From Rhodovastum atsumiense (GTDB taxonomy: Bacteria; Pseudomonadota; Alphaproteobacteria; Acetobacterales; Acetobacteraceae): a stretch of DNA of 64,000 nt. Both the position numbers and the translations under genes were made by a program. Below the pieces are notes generated by a model that ran no database searches, was not told the DNA's origin, and worked only from the letters and a program-made list of their open reading frames with translations. Below, piece by piece: positions 46,187 through 56,003 of this stretch. The stretch spans positions 3,393,501-3,457,500 of the forward strand of contig NZ_OW485601.1 of the NCBI RefSeq assembly GCF_937425535.1. Reading direction: 5' to 3'. Position 1 is the first letter of the stretch. Every line of letters begins with the position of its first letter.

Positions 46187-46383
46187 ATCGAGGCGTGCCG
46201 CCATCGCCATGCAGGCGGAATGATCCGTTTCGGATGGTGTTCGCAGCCGTGGATCAACCGAAAGGTTTCACTGCCGGCGGCTTCAAGGAGTTCTTACCCG
46301 TTTTCGTTCCGGTATCGGTGCGGAACCGCAACCGGACGGGCTAGAAGGAGGGCCGGCAACACCCCGAGAGGAGAATGGCCCGG

Positions 46384-47838
46384 ATGAGCCAGGACGAGCT
46401 GGCGGCACGCCCCTGCTCCGGATCCGCTGCGGCGCAGGACGGCATCCTGGCGCGCATCGCCCTGCGCTTCACCCGCTGGGCCGAGACCTGGTTCCCGGAT
46501 GCCTATGTGTTCGCCGCCGTGGCGCTGGTCGTCGTCGCCGCGGCCGCGCTGCTGAACGGCGCCAGTCCCGCCACAGTCAGCCGGACCTTCGGCGACGGGT
46601 TCTGGAGCCTGATCCCCTTCACCATGCAGATGGTCTTTGTCGCCGTCACCGGCTACGTGGTGGCGACCTCGCCGCCGGCGGCGCGGCTGATCGACCGGCT
46701 CGCCGCCTGGCCGCGCAACGGACGCGGCGCCGTGGCCTTCGTCGCCGCCGTCAGCATGCTGTCCTCGTTGCTGAACTGGGGGCTGAGCCTGATCTTCAGC
46801 GGCCTGCTGGTGCGCGCGCTGGCGCGGCGGGCCGACCTGCCGATGGATTACCGTGCCGCCGGGGCGGCTGCCTATCTCGGCCTCGGCGCGACCTGGGCGC
46901 TCGGCCTCAGTTCCTCGGCGGCGCAGTTGCAGGCCAATCCCGCCAGCCTGCCGAAGCCGCTGCTGGCGATCACCGGCGTGCTGCCCTTCACCGAGACGAT
47001 CTTCCTGTGGCAGTCGCTGGTGATGGCGGCGGTGCTGCTGGTGGTCTCGATCGCGGTCGCCTGGGCGTCCGCCCCGGCCCCCGCCCATGCCATGACCGCG
47101 CGTGACCTGGGGATCGAGGTCGCGGCGGCGGAGACGGCCCTGCCGCCGCGCCGCCGCCCCGGGGAATGGCTCGAATACAGCCCGCTGCTGACACTGCTGA
47201 TCGTGGCGCTGGCCGTGGGCTGGATGGTGCAGGAATTCACCAGCAAGAATCCGCTGGTCGCGATTTCCGGGCTGAACAGCTACAACCTGATCTTCCTGAT
47301 GCTGGGGCTGCTGCTGCACTGGCGGCCGCGGCGCTTCCTGGATGCGGTGGCGCGGGCGGTGCCGGCGACCACCGGCGTGCTGATCCAGTTCCCGCTCTAC
47401 GGCGCGATCGCGGTGATCATGACCACGGCCAAAGGCGCCGGCGGCCTCAGCGTCGCCGACCGCATCTCCGGCCTGTTCGTCAGCCTCGCCAGCGTGGACA
47501 GCTACCCGGTGCTGATGGGACTCTATTCGGCCGTGCTCGGTTTTTTCATTCCTTCCGGCGGCGGCAAGTGGCTGATCGAGGCGCCCTACGTGATGCAGGC
47601 GGCGGCCGAGCTGAAGGTGCATCTCGGCTGGGCGGTGCAGGTCTACAACGCGGCCGAGGCACTGCCGAACCTGATCAACCCGTTCTGGATGCTGCCGCTG
47701 CTCGGCGTGCTGGCGCTGCAGGCGCGCGACATCGTCGGCTTCACCTTCCTGCAGCTTCTGGTGCACGCGCCACTGGTGCTGTTCATGCTGTGGTATTTCG
47801 CCGGCACGCTGGCCTATGTGCCGCCGCTGATGCCCTGA
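46384..47838 (+). CDS. atoE: Short-chain fatty acid transporter, AtoE type
   Basis: 484 residues with about ten to twelve membrane segments. Family landmarks are WFPDAYVFAAVALVVVAAAALL, FGDGFWSLIPFTMQMVFVAVTGYV, SLLNWGLSLIFSGLL and GFFIPSGGGKWLIEAPYVM. It imports acetoacetate, butyrate or similar short-chain acids. The second ATG (MSQDELA) has GAGAGGAG ten bases upstream and is preferred over one three codons earlier. It is convergent with the following gene, which ends seven bases away. Confidence 0.9.
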   Translation: MSQDELAARPCSGSAAAQDGILARIALRFTRWAETWFPDAYVFAAVALVVVAAAALLNGASPATVSRTFGDGFWSLIPFTMQMVFVAVTGYVVATSPPAARLIDRLAAWPRNGRGAVAFVAAVSMLSSLLNWGLSLIFSGLLVRALARRADLPMDYRAAGAAAYLGLGATWALGLSSSAAQLQANPASLPKPLLAITGVLPFTETIFLWQSLVMAAVLLVVSIAVAWASAPAPAHAMTARDLGIEVAAAETALPPRRRPGEWLEYSPLLTLLIVALAVGWMVQEFTSKNPLVAISGLNSYNLIFLMLGLLLHWRPRRFLDAVARAVPATTGVLIQFPLYGAIAVIMTTAKGAGGLSVADRISGLFVSLASVDSYPVLMGLYSAVLGFFIPSGGGKWLIEAPYVMQAAAELKVHLGWAVQVYNAAEALPNLINPFWMLPLLGVLALQARDIVGFTFLQLLVHAPLVLFMLWYFAGTLAYVPPLMP

Positions 47839-47844
47839 TCCTGG

Positions 47845-48360
47845 TCAGTGCAGGGCCCGGCTCCAGGCCGGGGAGGTGCTGGCCTCGCATGGCGTGGGCA
47901 TGTCGTCGGGCATCCGCCGCCGGCGGAAGCCCAGGCCGGCATCGCTGAACAGCTCCGCGAGCTCGGCCAGCACGCCCAGCGCGAATGTGGCGGCCGCCGC
48001 GGGCAGCAGGTCGATGCGCAGCAGGCGCCCCGCCAGTCCGCCATCGCCCGCCTGCACCAGGCTTGCCGCGTGCAGCAGCAGCTTTTCGTCATGGGTCAGG
48101 TGCCGACACTGCGGGCACTGGATTCCCACCGGCGCGCGGGCGGTGTGGGCAATCAGCGTCATCAACTGGTCCACGCAGATCGCCGCGTCACGGGGGCCGG
48201 CGCAGTGCATCACCTCGCGCAGGCGGGGCATCGGATCCACGCGGTGACGATAATCCGCGACCCACCAGCGGAGCGCGAGCAGGAAGGCGCTCTCGGCCGC
48301 ATTGAGCCCATCCGTGGTGGCGGGATAGGCGGGGGCGGGAAGGGGGATGACCATGCTCAT
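47845..48360 (-). CDS. Conserved hypothetical protein with one CxxC
   Basis: 171 residues. It looks mostly helical: NAAESAFLLALRWWVADYR, DQLMTLIAHTAR, a single CPQC motif, and a Leu/Ala-rich C-terminal helix (LLPAAAATFALGVLAELAELF). No catalytic motif is seen. GGAG lies ahead of the ATG chosen. Frames beginning further upstream (48468) do not look coding. I do not recognise the family. Confidence 0.55.
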   Translation of the reverse strand: MSMVIPLPAPAYPATTDGLNAAESAFLLALRWWVADYRHRVDPMPRLREVMHCAGPRDAAICVDQLMTLIAHTARAPVGIQCPQCRHLTHDEKLLLHAASLVQAGDGGLAGRLLRIDLLPAAAATFALGVLAELAELFSDAGLGFRRRRMPDDMPTPCEASTSPAWSRALH

Positions 48361-48582
48361 GGCGGGCTCCAGCGATCCGCGACATGCTGGCGCAATTGAG
48401 AATGAGTCGCAATAGCGTTTTTGACGCGTTTTCCCTTCACCGGTCCTTTGCGCGCCGATGGTCGGCAACGGGGGATGCGAACGTCCCGAAGGATCAGATG
48501 GGACGGTGCGGGCGGGCCGGATGGCGGTTCCGCCTGTGGGGAAGCGGATGGTTTTGAAACGGCGAACCTCCGGGGCGCCCGT

Positions 48583-48843
48583 TCAGGCGGAGCCTGGTTC
48601 TCCCGCCGTGGCCTGGCGCTCGGCGCCGTGTCGTTGCGGGGGCATCAGCGCGGACCGGCTCATCGCACCCGGCCGGCCGTGACGATCCGGTTGCTCCAGC
48701 GCCATCGCTTCGTATTCGATGGCGAGTTCCTGAAGGTTGGCGCGGATCCAGGGATCCCCGGCGCCGGCGGCGAGGTCGCGCAAACGATCTGCCTCGGCAA
48801 GACAGCATTCCGGGTCGCGTCGGCAATGAATGACACATTTCAT
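48583..48843 (-). CDS. Small Cys-rich helical protein
   Basis: 86 residues. CRRDPECCLAEADRLRDLAAGAGDP then WIRANLQELAIEYEAMALE resembles the short helical proteins common in alphaproteobacteria, which pair a Cys-containing helix with an acidic second helix. No function is known for these. The start MKCVIH is chosen by similarity; the ribosome site is weak. Confidence 0.45.
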   Translation of the reverse strand: MKCVIHCRRDPECCLAEADRLRDLAAGAGDPWIRANLQELAIEYEAMALEQPDRHGRPGAMSRSALMPPQRHGAERQATAGEPGSA

Positions 48844-49632
48844 ACTGTGCGGGTGTGTCCGGGAATGCTGAAATTTCCACTTAAATTCTCGTCGCGCCGA
48901 AGTTGGCGCGCACACATCGCGGAGAGCATGGGGCCATCCGCCGCGGCGGCGGGGTGAGGCTGTCTGCGTGGCGGTTGAGCCCGTGCCGCCCGGGGCACCG
49001 GATGATGTGTGATCACCGGCAAAACTTGCCCCTTTTCAAGGAAAGCCCGGCGAGAGGACCTGCCCTGGGGGACGGGTCTCCGGGGCATGTCAAGAATCCG
49101 TGATTATCCGCCGTCATCGCCGGCATGCGGATGAACTGGCCGTCGGGCGTGAATGATCACGTCCTTCCGCTGTCGCTGGTCCTGGTGGGGGGGGCTGTTT
49201 GGCGCGCGGGGCCGGTCTGCCGGTCGCCATCGCCCGGTTCAGGGCGGAGGCTGGCGACCGGCAGGAAGGCGGCTGTGGGGGACGCAGCGGCGACGCAAAT
49301 GGCCGGCGCGGTAGGGAGATGCAGAAGGGGCCCGCGCCGGCCGGCCCGATCCATGAGCGGTTCCGTGACGAGGATCGGGATGGCGGTATTCCAGCCCGAT
49401 CCGGCGCCCGTGTCTGCCCAAGAATTATCATGAATTCTCAGTCGGACTTCGATCATCTTTGGAAAAATTCCGCCACCGCGCGGGGCGTGCGGCGGCAACA
49501 TGATTTCAGTGTGTCACATTATTATTTCAGATTATTTTGAATATATACCGCGTCTGTGTGTTTTGATTGAATTTATCGCCACAAATATGCTACCTGCGCG
49601 TGCAAATCGCCATGCACCCGGGAAGCACTTCC
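48844..49632. other. Intergenic stretch with AT-rich promoter for the chemoreceptor
   Basis: About 790 bases without a supported gene. The last 130 bases are AT-rich (ATTATTATTTCAGATTATTTTG) and probably contain the chemoreceptor promoter. The rest is GC-rich and shows only poor open frames. Confidence 0.4.
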
Positions 49633-51627
49633 ATGTTCCTGCATCGTCTCCGACTGCCTGCGAAGCTGGCTTTGTTGCTGGGGCTTTCGGCCATGGCGAT
49701 GGTCGCCATGATGGCGATGAGCGCGTCGACCCTGCACCAGCGCATGATGGATGGCCGCGTCGGCAAGCTGCGGGCCGTGGTGGAGGGGACGATCAGCATC
49801 GCCCGCTCGCTCGAAGCCCGCGTGGTGGCAGGGGAACTCACCCGCGAACAGGCGAAGGCGCAGTTGCGCCAGGTGGTGCACGGGCTGCGCTATGACGGCG
49901 GCGAGGGCTATATCTCCGTCACCGACGCCGACAGTGGCATGGTCCTGATGCATGGCGCCGATCCCGGGCGGGAAGGCAAGCCTGCCACGATCCTGCCCGG
50001 ACTGGGCCGCACCACCCAGGATCTGCTGCGCGAGGGATTGCGCGGCTCCGACCAGGCGCTGATCCATTACGCCTTCCCCAAGCCCGGCCAGACGCAGCCG
50101 TCCGACAAGATCGCGCTGGGTGTGCGCTTCGCGCCCTGGAACCTGCTCCTGCTCGCCGGCGACTACACCGATGACCTGGATGCCGCCTTCCGCGCCGCGC
50201 TCTGGCAGCTCGGGCAGGTCGCCGTCCTGATCCTGCTGGTCACCGGCGTGATCGCCTGGTTCGTCAACCGCGACATCTCGGGCTCGCTCGGCGGCATCAA
50301 GGCCGCGATGGGGCGGCTCGCGGACGGGGATCTGCGGGTCGTCGTCCCGGGGGAAGGGCGCCGCGACGAAGTGGGCGAGATGGCCGCCGCCGTGCTGGTG
50401 TTCCAGCGGCAGATGCAGCGTGCCGAGCAGCTCTCGGCCGAGGCCGAGGAGGAACGCCGCCGCGCCGCCGCCGAGAAGATGGCCGCGCTGACCGGCATGG
50501 CCGACGCGATCGAGACCGAGACTGCCAACGCCCTCGCCCAGATCGGCGAGCGGGTCGCGGCGATGACCGACACGGCCGGCAAGATGCACGACTCCGCGAC
50601 CCGCACCGGCGCCTCGGCCGAAGGCGCCGCGGCCTCCGCGGGCGAGACGCTCGCGGTCACCCAGACCGTTGCCGCCGCCGCCGAGGAACTGTCCGCCTCG
50701 ATCCAGGAGATCAGCAAGCAGGTGTCCCAGTCCACCCTCGTGGTCCGGCGCGCCGTGCAGGCCGGCGAGGAGACCCGCGGCGCGATGGACGTGCTGAACG
50801 AGAAGGTGGAGCGCATCGGCGCGGTCGCCGGCCTGATCACCGACATCGCCGCCAAGACCAACCTGCTGGCGCTGAACGCCACCATCGAGGCCGCGCGTGC
50901 CGGGGAAGCCGGCAAGGGCTTCGCCGTGGTGGCCAGCGAGGTCAAGCAACTGGCGCTGCAGACCGCGCGGTCCACCAGCGAGATCACCCATTCGCTCGGC
51001 GAGATCCGCACCGCCACCGGCGCCTCGGTCGCCGCGGTGCAGAGCATCGAGCAGACCATCCGCGAGGTCGAGGGCATCGCCGGATCGATCGCGGCGGCGG
51101 TGGAGGAACAGGGGGCGGCGACGGCGGAGATCGCCCGCAATGTCAGCAACGCCGCCGACGCCGCGCGCGCCATGTCGGGCCGGGCGGCGGAGGTGTCGGC
51201 CGAGGCCGAACGCACCGACCAGAACGCCGGCAGCGTGCAGCAGGGCGCGGCGGGGCTGTCGGTGGCCATGGCCGAGCTGCGCCGGACGGTCGTGCGGGTG
51301 GTGCGCACCTCGACCTCGGAAGTCGACCGCCGCCAGGACCTGCGTCATTCGGTCAACCTGCCCGGCCAGGTGACGGTGGCGGGGGGCGGTGCCCGGCCGG
51401 TGCGGGTCGCCGATATCTCCCATGGGGGCGCGCGTATCGTCAGCGACGTCCCCCTGGCCAAAGGCAGCCGCGGCAGCCTGTCCTTCGGCATGGTCGCCCA
51501 GCCTTTGCCGTTCATGGTGCTCTCCTGCGACGACGGCGCGGTCCATCTGGGCTTCGAGCACACCGAAGCCAGCTCGGCGGCGCTGCGTCAGGCCATCGGC
51601 GCCGTGGGAGGGGCGCGGGCGGCGTGA
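49633..51627 (+). CDS. Methyl-accepting chemotaxis protein with C-terminal PilZ domain
   Basis: 664 residues. A first membrane helix ([18 protein letters not shown]) leads to a periplasmic sCache_2-type sensor ([19 protein letters not shown]), a second helix ([16 protein letters not shown]), HAMP, and the signalling hairpin with the conserved tip [25 protein letters not shown] PilZ domain follows at about 565-655: RQDLR supplies RxxxR and DISHGG supplies DxSxxG, the c-di-GMP contacts. It probably links chemotaxis output to c-di-GMP level. GGGAAG seven bases before the chosen ATG; earlier starts are possible. Confidence 0.9.
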   Translation: MFLHRLRLPAKLALLLGLSAMAMVAMMAMSASTLHQRMMDGRVGKLRAVVEGTISIARSLEARVVAGELTREQAKAQLRQVVHGLRYDGGEGYISVTDADSGMVLMHGADPGREGKPATILPGLGRTTQDLLREGLRGSDQALIHYAFPKPGQTQPSDKIALGVRFAPWNLLLLAGDYTDDLDAAFRAALWQLGQVAVLILLVTGVIAWFVNRDISGSLGGIKAAMGRLADGDLRVVVPGEGRRDEVGEMAAAVLVFQRQMQRAEQLSAEAEEERRRAAAEKMAALTGMADAIETETANALAQIGERVAAMTDTAGKMHDSATRTGASAEGAAASAGETLAVTQTVAAAAEELSASIQEISKQVSQSTLVVRRAVQAGEETRGAMDVLNEKVERIGAVAGLITDIAAKTNLLALNATIEAARAGEAGKGFAVVASEVKQLALQTARSTSEITHSLGEIRTATGASVAAVQSIEQTIREVEGIAGSIAAAVEEQGAATAEIARNVSNAADAARAMSGRAAEVSAEAERTDQNAGSVQQGAAGLSVAMAELRRTVVRVVRTSTSEVDRRQDLRHSVNLPGQVTVAGGGARPVRVADISHGGARIVSDVPLAKGSRGSLSFGMVAQPLPFMVLSCDDGAVHLGFEHTEASSAALRQAIGAVGGARAA

Positions 51628-51753
51628 GGCCGGCCCGGTCCGGGCGGGCGCGTCTGCCGCCGGCGCAAACCACGCCGGCGTGATCAGGCCGCCTGGGCCT
51701 CGCCTTCAGGTGGTAAGGCCCGGGGACAAATTGTCTTCCATGGAGAGTCGACC

Positions 51754-52080
51754 ATGCGCCAATCCGCCCTTCTGCCGGCCATCCCGCTGGCTGTCTCGCT
51801 TGCCCTGGGGCTGGCCGCCTGCGGCAGCACCGATACCGCCTCCGGCCCGGCCATGACGGAAAGGCCGGTGCTGAAGGCCACCTGCACCCTGCAACCCGGC
51901 GAGGGAAACCGGGCCTACGATTCGGGCTATGGCGTCGTTTCGATTTCGGATCAGCAGAAGATCGAGGTCACCGGATCCAACCAGGAAGAGATCCGGGCGC
52001 GGCTGACCCGGCTCGGCGTTGCCACCAAGGAGCGTCCCTGCCTCACCCTGACGGTCGACCGCCTCGACCAGGGGCGCTGA
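51754..52080 (+). CDS. Small lipoprotein
   Basis: 108 residues. The signal peptide ends LALGLAACGS, a lipobox giving a lipidated Cys. The mature part has two Cys (KATCTLQ and RPCLTL) that may form a disulfide, and an SGYGVVSISDQQKIEVTG strand region. No known family. GGAGAG precedes the ATG. A hairpin follows at 52113-52153. Confidence 0.7.
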   Translation: MRQSALLPAIPLAVSLALGLAACGSTDTASGPAMTERPVLKATCTLQPGEGNRAYDSGYGVVSISDQQKIEVTGSNQEEIRARLTRLGVATKERPCLTLTVDRLDQGR

Positions 52081-52112
52081 CGCCCCGGGGCACGCCGCAA
52101 GGCCAGGGCCCA

Positions 52113-52153
52113 TGGCGGGGGGCACGGTGCCTTTCGGTACCATGCCCCCGCCA
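52113..52153. terminator. Long hairpin after the lipoprotein gene
   Basis: TGGCGGGGGGCA (52113-52124) pairs with TGCCCCCGCCA (52143-52153) with one bulged G, and the enclosed bases can extend the stem. No T run follows. Confidence 0.45.
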
Positions 52154-52355
52154 CGGGGTCTGGAGCGGCATATGCCTCATGGTACCGAGGGGGGATGTAA
52201 CATAATGTATCATAGACCAACATTATGATTCATGGTTTGGTATTTACGTGGAGTGCAAAAGAACAAACGAACGCACTTCAGAATCGGATGGCAGATCTCT
52301 GTAGGATTCTGTAGTCCAGCGAAAATAATTATCAAGAGAAAATGGGAAAACAATC

Positions 52356-52556
52356 ATGCAGAAGCATGAAAAAATCGATGAATTATCGAGGGTGGATCGG
52401 CCGGTTGAGCTCAGCGACGTCGAAGTGGACATGATTTCGGGTGGCCACGACGGCGGGGCGAACTGGCATCCGTTCCCGCCGCCTCACCACCACCACCACC
52501 ACCATCATCACCACCATTTCCCCGTCCCTCGGGTCTATCCTGGCCACCATCACTGA
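52356..52556 (+). CDS. Double-glycine-leader peptide with a polyhistidine core
   Basis: 66 residues. The first 30 look like a double-glycine leader as used by bacteriocin-type peptidase-transporters: VELSDVEVDMISGG, with acidic and hydrophobic residues spaced before GG. After the predicted cut comes HDGGANWHPFPPP, an unbroken run of eleven His, then FPVPRVYPGHHH. The mature peptide would be about 36 residues, nearly half histidine, and should bind Ni, Cu or Zn tightly. The gene lies in an AT-rich patch unlike its surroundings. No peptidase-transporter is nearby. It could alternatively be a chance reading frame, but the leader is convincing. Confidence 0.6.
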   Translation: MQKHEKIDELSRVDRPVELSDVEVDMISGGHDGGANWHPFPPPHHHHHHHHHHHFPVPRVYPGHHH

Positions 52557-52599
52557 TTTTCGGCTCGGAGAAAGCCGGGAACGGTTTCGCCCAGGGCTC

Positions 52600-52705
52600 C
52601 GCAAGGGTCTGGTGCTGCCCCTTGCCCTGAGCCCGCCGGGAACGGCTCTGCCCTGGATTCCACGAGGGTCTGGTGCTGCCCCTCGCCGGGGTCCAGGGCA
52701 ACACC
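52600..52705. repeat. Tandem GC-rich repeat, possible copy 5 of the dispersed family
   Basis: AGGGTCTGGTGCTGCCCCT occurs twice (around 52603 and 52665), each followed by a short inverted repeat. The core GCCCTGGA motif recalls the dispersed repeat, but the arrangement differs. It lies between the His-rich peptide gene and the GGDEF-EAL gene. Confidence 0.45.
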
Positions 52706-52754
52706 CTTGACGAAGGGGGCGAAGGGGGCGGTTGCCTGCGAAGCGGACCCGCCC

Positions 52755-55700
52755 TCACTCCGCCGCGGTGGAAAAGCGCGCGGCCTGCGCGAGCTGCTCC
52801 ATCAGGGCGGGGATCTCTCCGGCCGGGAGTGGCCTGCTGAACAGGTAGCCCTGCGCCTCGCCGCAGCCCTCGCGTGACAGCACCTGAAACTGCGCCTCGG
52901 TTTCCACGCCCTCGGCGGTGGTGGTCATGTCCAGCCCCGCGCACATCCCGGCCACGGCGCGCACGATGGCCTTGCTCTGGCGCGACCCTTCCAGATCGCG
53001 GGTGAAGCAGCGGTCGATCTTGACCTTGTCGAAGGGGAAGCGCTGCAGGTAGCTCAGGCTGGAATAGCCGGTGCCGAAATCGTCCATGGCGATGCGCACG
53101 CCCAGCGCCTTCAACTGGCGCAGCGTGGCCAGCGTCGCCTCGGTTTCCTGCAGCATCACCGTCTCGGTGATTTCCAGCTCCAGCCGCGCCGGGTCGAGTC
53201 CGGAGCGTTCCAGCGCGGCGGCGACGGCATCGACCAGGCCGCGGCTGGCGAACTGCACCGAGGACAGGTTCACCGCCACCTTGGGGGCGCCGGCCCAGGT
53301 CGTGGCCTCGGCACAGGCGCGCGCCAGCGCCCATTCGCCGATCGCGACGATCAGGCCGATTTCCTCGGCCAGCGGAATGAACGCGTCGGGCGGCACCAGG
53401 CCGCGCTCGGGATGGCGCCAGCGCAGCAGCGCCTCCAGCCCGCTGACCCGGCGCGAGGGGATTTCGACGATCGGCTGGTAGAACAGCTCGAACTCGCGCG
53501 CGACCATCGCCCGGCGCAGGTCGGTTTCGAGCGTGCGCCGGGTTTGCATGCGCGCATCCATGCCGGGCTCGAAGAAGCGCCAGCAGCCGCGCCCTTCCGC
53601 CTTGGCGCGATACAGCGCCATGTCCGCGCCCTTGAGCAGCGCGTCGGCGTCGGTGCCGTCCGCGGGGGCGAGCGCGATGCCGACGCTGCTGCCGATGACG
53701 AGCTGGTGGCCGTCGAGCTCGCAGGGCAGGCCGACCATCTCGATCACCCGGCGGGCCAGCGCGGTCACGTCCTGCGGTTGGTGCACATCGGCCTGGATGA
53801 TGGCGAACTCGTCGCCGTCGAGCCGCGCCAGCGTGTCGGTCTCGCGCAGCTCTGCCTGCAGCCGCCGCGCGACCTCGCGCAGCAGCGCATCGCCCGCCGG
53901 GTGGCCGAGGCTGTCGTTCACGTCCTTGAAGCGGTCGAGGTCAAGGCACAGCACGCCGAAGCCGCCGCCCCGCTGCGCCCGCGCCAGCGCCTCGTCCAGC
54001 CGCTCGCGGAACAGCAGCCGGTTGGGCAGGCCGGTGAGGGCGTCGTGGCGCGCGAGATGCGCGATCCGGGCTTCCGTGGCGCGCCGCTCGGTGACGTCGA
54101 TGACGACGCCGACCGAGCGCAGCGGGCGTCCCGCGGCATCGTACTCGTAGCGGGCGCGGATCTCGGCGTGGCGCACCATGTCGTCGGGCCGGTGGTGGAA
54201 GCGGTATTGCAGATCGATCTCGGGCTGGCACCGGGCGACGGCCTCGCCGATCTGCCGGCGCACCCGCGCCTGGTCCTCGGGCAGGATCCGGACCAGCAAG
54301 TCCTCCATGGAGAGCGGGGCCTCGTCCGGTGGCAGGCCGAACAGGACCCGGGTCTCCGGCCCGCACTGGATCTCGCCGCTCAGCAGGTCGCGGCTGAAAC
54401 TGCCGATATGGCCGATCTCCATGCCCAGGCGCAGCAGCGCCTCGCTGGCGCGCAGCCGCTCCGCCGCCGCCCGGCTTTCGGTGATGTCCTGCACGATGGC
54501 GAGATGGCGCAGCGGCCCGCCCTGCGCGTCGCGGGCGGAGACGGCGATGCTCAGCCGTGTCCAGATCTCCGTGCCGTCCGGGCGCAGGTGGCGCAGCTCG
54601 GTTTCCCATTTGCCGCCGCTGCCGGCCGCTTCCTGCCAGAGCGCGGCGGTGCGGGGCCAGTCCTCCGGATGCATGACATCGATCGGGGTGAGGCCGCCGA
54701 GCAGGTCCGTTTCCGTCCGCCCGGTCATCTCGCAATACCGGTGATTGACCCGCACGAAGGGCCCGGCGAACCCTTCCACTTCCGCCACCCCCGCCATGCC
54801 GTTCTCGAACACGGCGCTGAGCGCCGCGTCGCGCTCGGCCAGCGTCCGGGCGGCCCGCTCGCGTTCTTCCGAGCGGGCGAGCTTCGCCTCGGCCTCGGTC
54901 CGCGCGGCCTGCAGGGCCCGGCGCTGCCGGTCCTTGCGGTTGATGAGCAGGATGCCGCCGAGGATCAGCGCGTCGGTCAGCAGCACGCCCAGGCCGATGC
55001 GCCGCACTTCCTGCCGCCAGGGGGCCAGGACCTCGCTGGTCGCGCGGGTCGCGATCATCACCAGCGGATAAGCCTTGAGTACCCGCAGGCCCATGATCCG
55101 GTCCGTCTCGTCCACCGGGCTGCGGGCCCGCAGCGTGCCGCTTCCGTCCGCGGCGGTGACCTGCCGGAACGTGGCGCTGAGGGGGGTGGTGACGCCGATG
55201 AACGACTCATTGCGTGGATGGCGCACCAGCAGCGCGCCGTCGCTGTGATTGAGCGCGATCGAGCTGTACGTGCCCAGGTTCAGCCGGGCGAAGAAATCCT
55301 CGAAATAGGCAAGGTCGATGGAGGCGCCGATGATGCCGAGGAAGCGTCCGTCCGGGGCGGTGAGTCGGCGGGCGAAGAAGATGTTCCAGTGCCCGTTCAT
55401 CTGGCTGCGCAGGGCGCTGCTGAGTACGCTGTCGCGGCCGGGATCCGTGCGCAGCAGCTCGAAATAATCCTTTCCGGCCACGCTGACCTCTGGCGTCGGC
55501 CATGCGCCGGGGGTGGAGGTGACGATCACCTGCCCATTGGCGTCCGCGAGGAACAGGCGTTGCACCCGTGGCAGGGCCATGGTCCGCGCATGCAGGGCAT
55601 CGTGCACCTCGCGGGAGGCGAAACGTTCGCGCAACTGCCCTGTCGTGTCGATGGATTCGGAACCGACCCATTGCACGACCCCGGCCTGCAGCAGGGCGAC

Positions 55701-56003
55701 CGCACGGAAACTGTCCTCGACCCAGTTGGCCAGCACCAGGGACAGGTTCCGCAGCTCGCGCTCGGCCTCCTGCAGGTCGGCTTCCCGATGTTGTGCGAGG
55801 TAGCCCGCCGCACCGAGGGTGAGAGCAAGGCCCAGCCCGGCGCCGGCGAAGCCGCGCCAGAACCCCGGCCGCCCACCTGCCAACCGGACCGATGCGCCCT
55901 GATCCGGGTGCAAGGTCGCAGCCAGCTTCTCCCGGCATGCGATGCGCGCATGATCCAGGCGCCTCCGGGCGAGGGCAATGCCGTCCTTTAGCAACAAATG
56001 CAT
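52755..56003 (-). CDS. dCache-PAS-GGDEF-EAL signalling protein
   Basis: 1082 residues. Two membrane helices (about 50-70 and 335-355) enclose a dCache sensor (VQRLFLADANGQVIVTS, LRSQMNGHWNIFFARRL). Two PAS domains follow, then a GGDEF domain with LARLDGDEFAII near residue 728 (first Gly replaced by Asp) and LARHDALTGLPNRLLF. The EAL domain near 854 has GLEALLRWRHPERG, MDDFGTGYSSLSYL and TTTAEGVETE, so the phosphodiesterase site looks intact. It probably degrades or balances c-di-GMP in response to an external ligand. Confidence 0.93.
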   Translation of the reverse strand: MHLLLKDGIALARRRLDHARIACREKLAATLHPDQGASVRLAGGRPGFWRGFAGAGLGLALTLGAAGYLAQHREADLQEAERELRNLSLVLANWVEDSFRAVALLQAGVVQWVGSESIDTTGQLRERFASREVHDALHARTMALPRVQRLFLADANGQVIVTSTPGAWPTPEVSVAGKDYFELLRTDPGRDSVLSSALRSQMNGHWNIFFARRLTAPDGRFLGIIGASIDLAYFEDFFARLNLGTYSSIALNHSDGALLVRHPRNESFIGVTTPLSATFRQVTAADGSGTLRARSPVDETDRIMGLRVLKAYPLVMIATRATSEVLAPWRQEVRRIGLGVLLTDALILGGILLINRKDRQRRALQAARTEAEAKLARSEERERAARTLAERDAALSAVFENGMAGVAEVEGFAGPFVRVNHRYCEMTGRTETDLLGGLTPIDVMHPEDWPRTAALWQEAAGSGGKWETELRHLRPDGTEIWTRLSIAVSARDAQGGPLRHLAIVQDITESRAAAERLRASEALLRLGMEIGHIGSFSRDLLSGEIQCGPETRVLFGLPPDEAPLSMEDLLVRILPEDQARVRRQIGEAVARCQPEIDLQYRFHHRPDDMVRHAEIRARYEYDAAGRPLRSVGVVIDVTERRATEARIAHLARHDALTGLPNRLLFRERLDEALARAQRGGGFGVLCLDLDRFKDVNDSLGHPAGDALLREVARRLQAELRETDTLARLDGDEFAIIQADVHQPQDVTALARRVIEMVGLPCELDGHQLVIGSSVGIALAPADGTDADALLKGADMALYRAKAEGRGCWRFFEPGMDARMQTRRTLETDLRRAMVAREFELFYQPIVEIPSRRVSGLEALLRWRHPERGLVPPDAFIPLAEEIGLIVAIGEWALARACAEATTWAGAPKVAVNLSSVQFASRGLVDAVAAALERSGLDPARLELEITETVMLQETEATLATLRQLKALGVRIAMDDFGTGYSSLSYLQRFPFDKVKIDRCFTRDLEGSRQSKAIVRAVAGMCAGLDMTTTAEGVETEAQFQVLSREGCGEAQGYLFSRPLPAGEIPALMEQLAQAARFSTAAE

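Noticed and set aside
52480-52520. A CAC/CAT trinucleotide run as a microsatellite only
   Set aside because: It lies in frame within a small gene with a plausible leader peptide and mixes both His codons, so coding is more likely than simple-repeat expansion.
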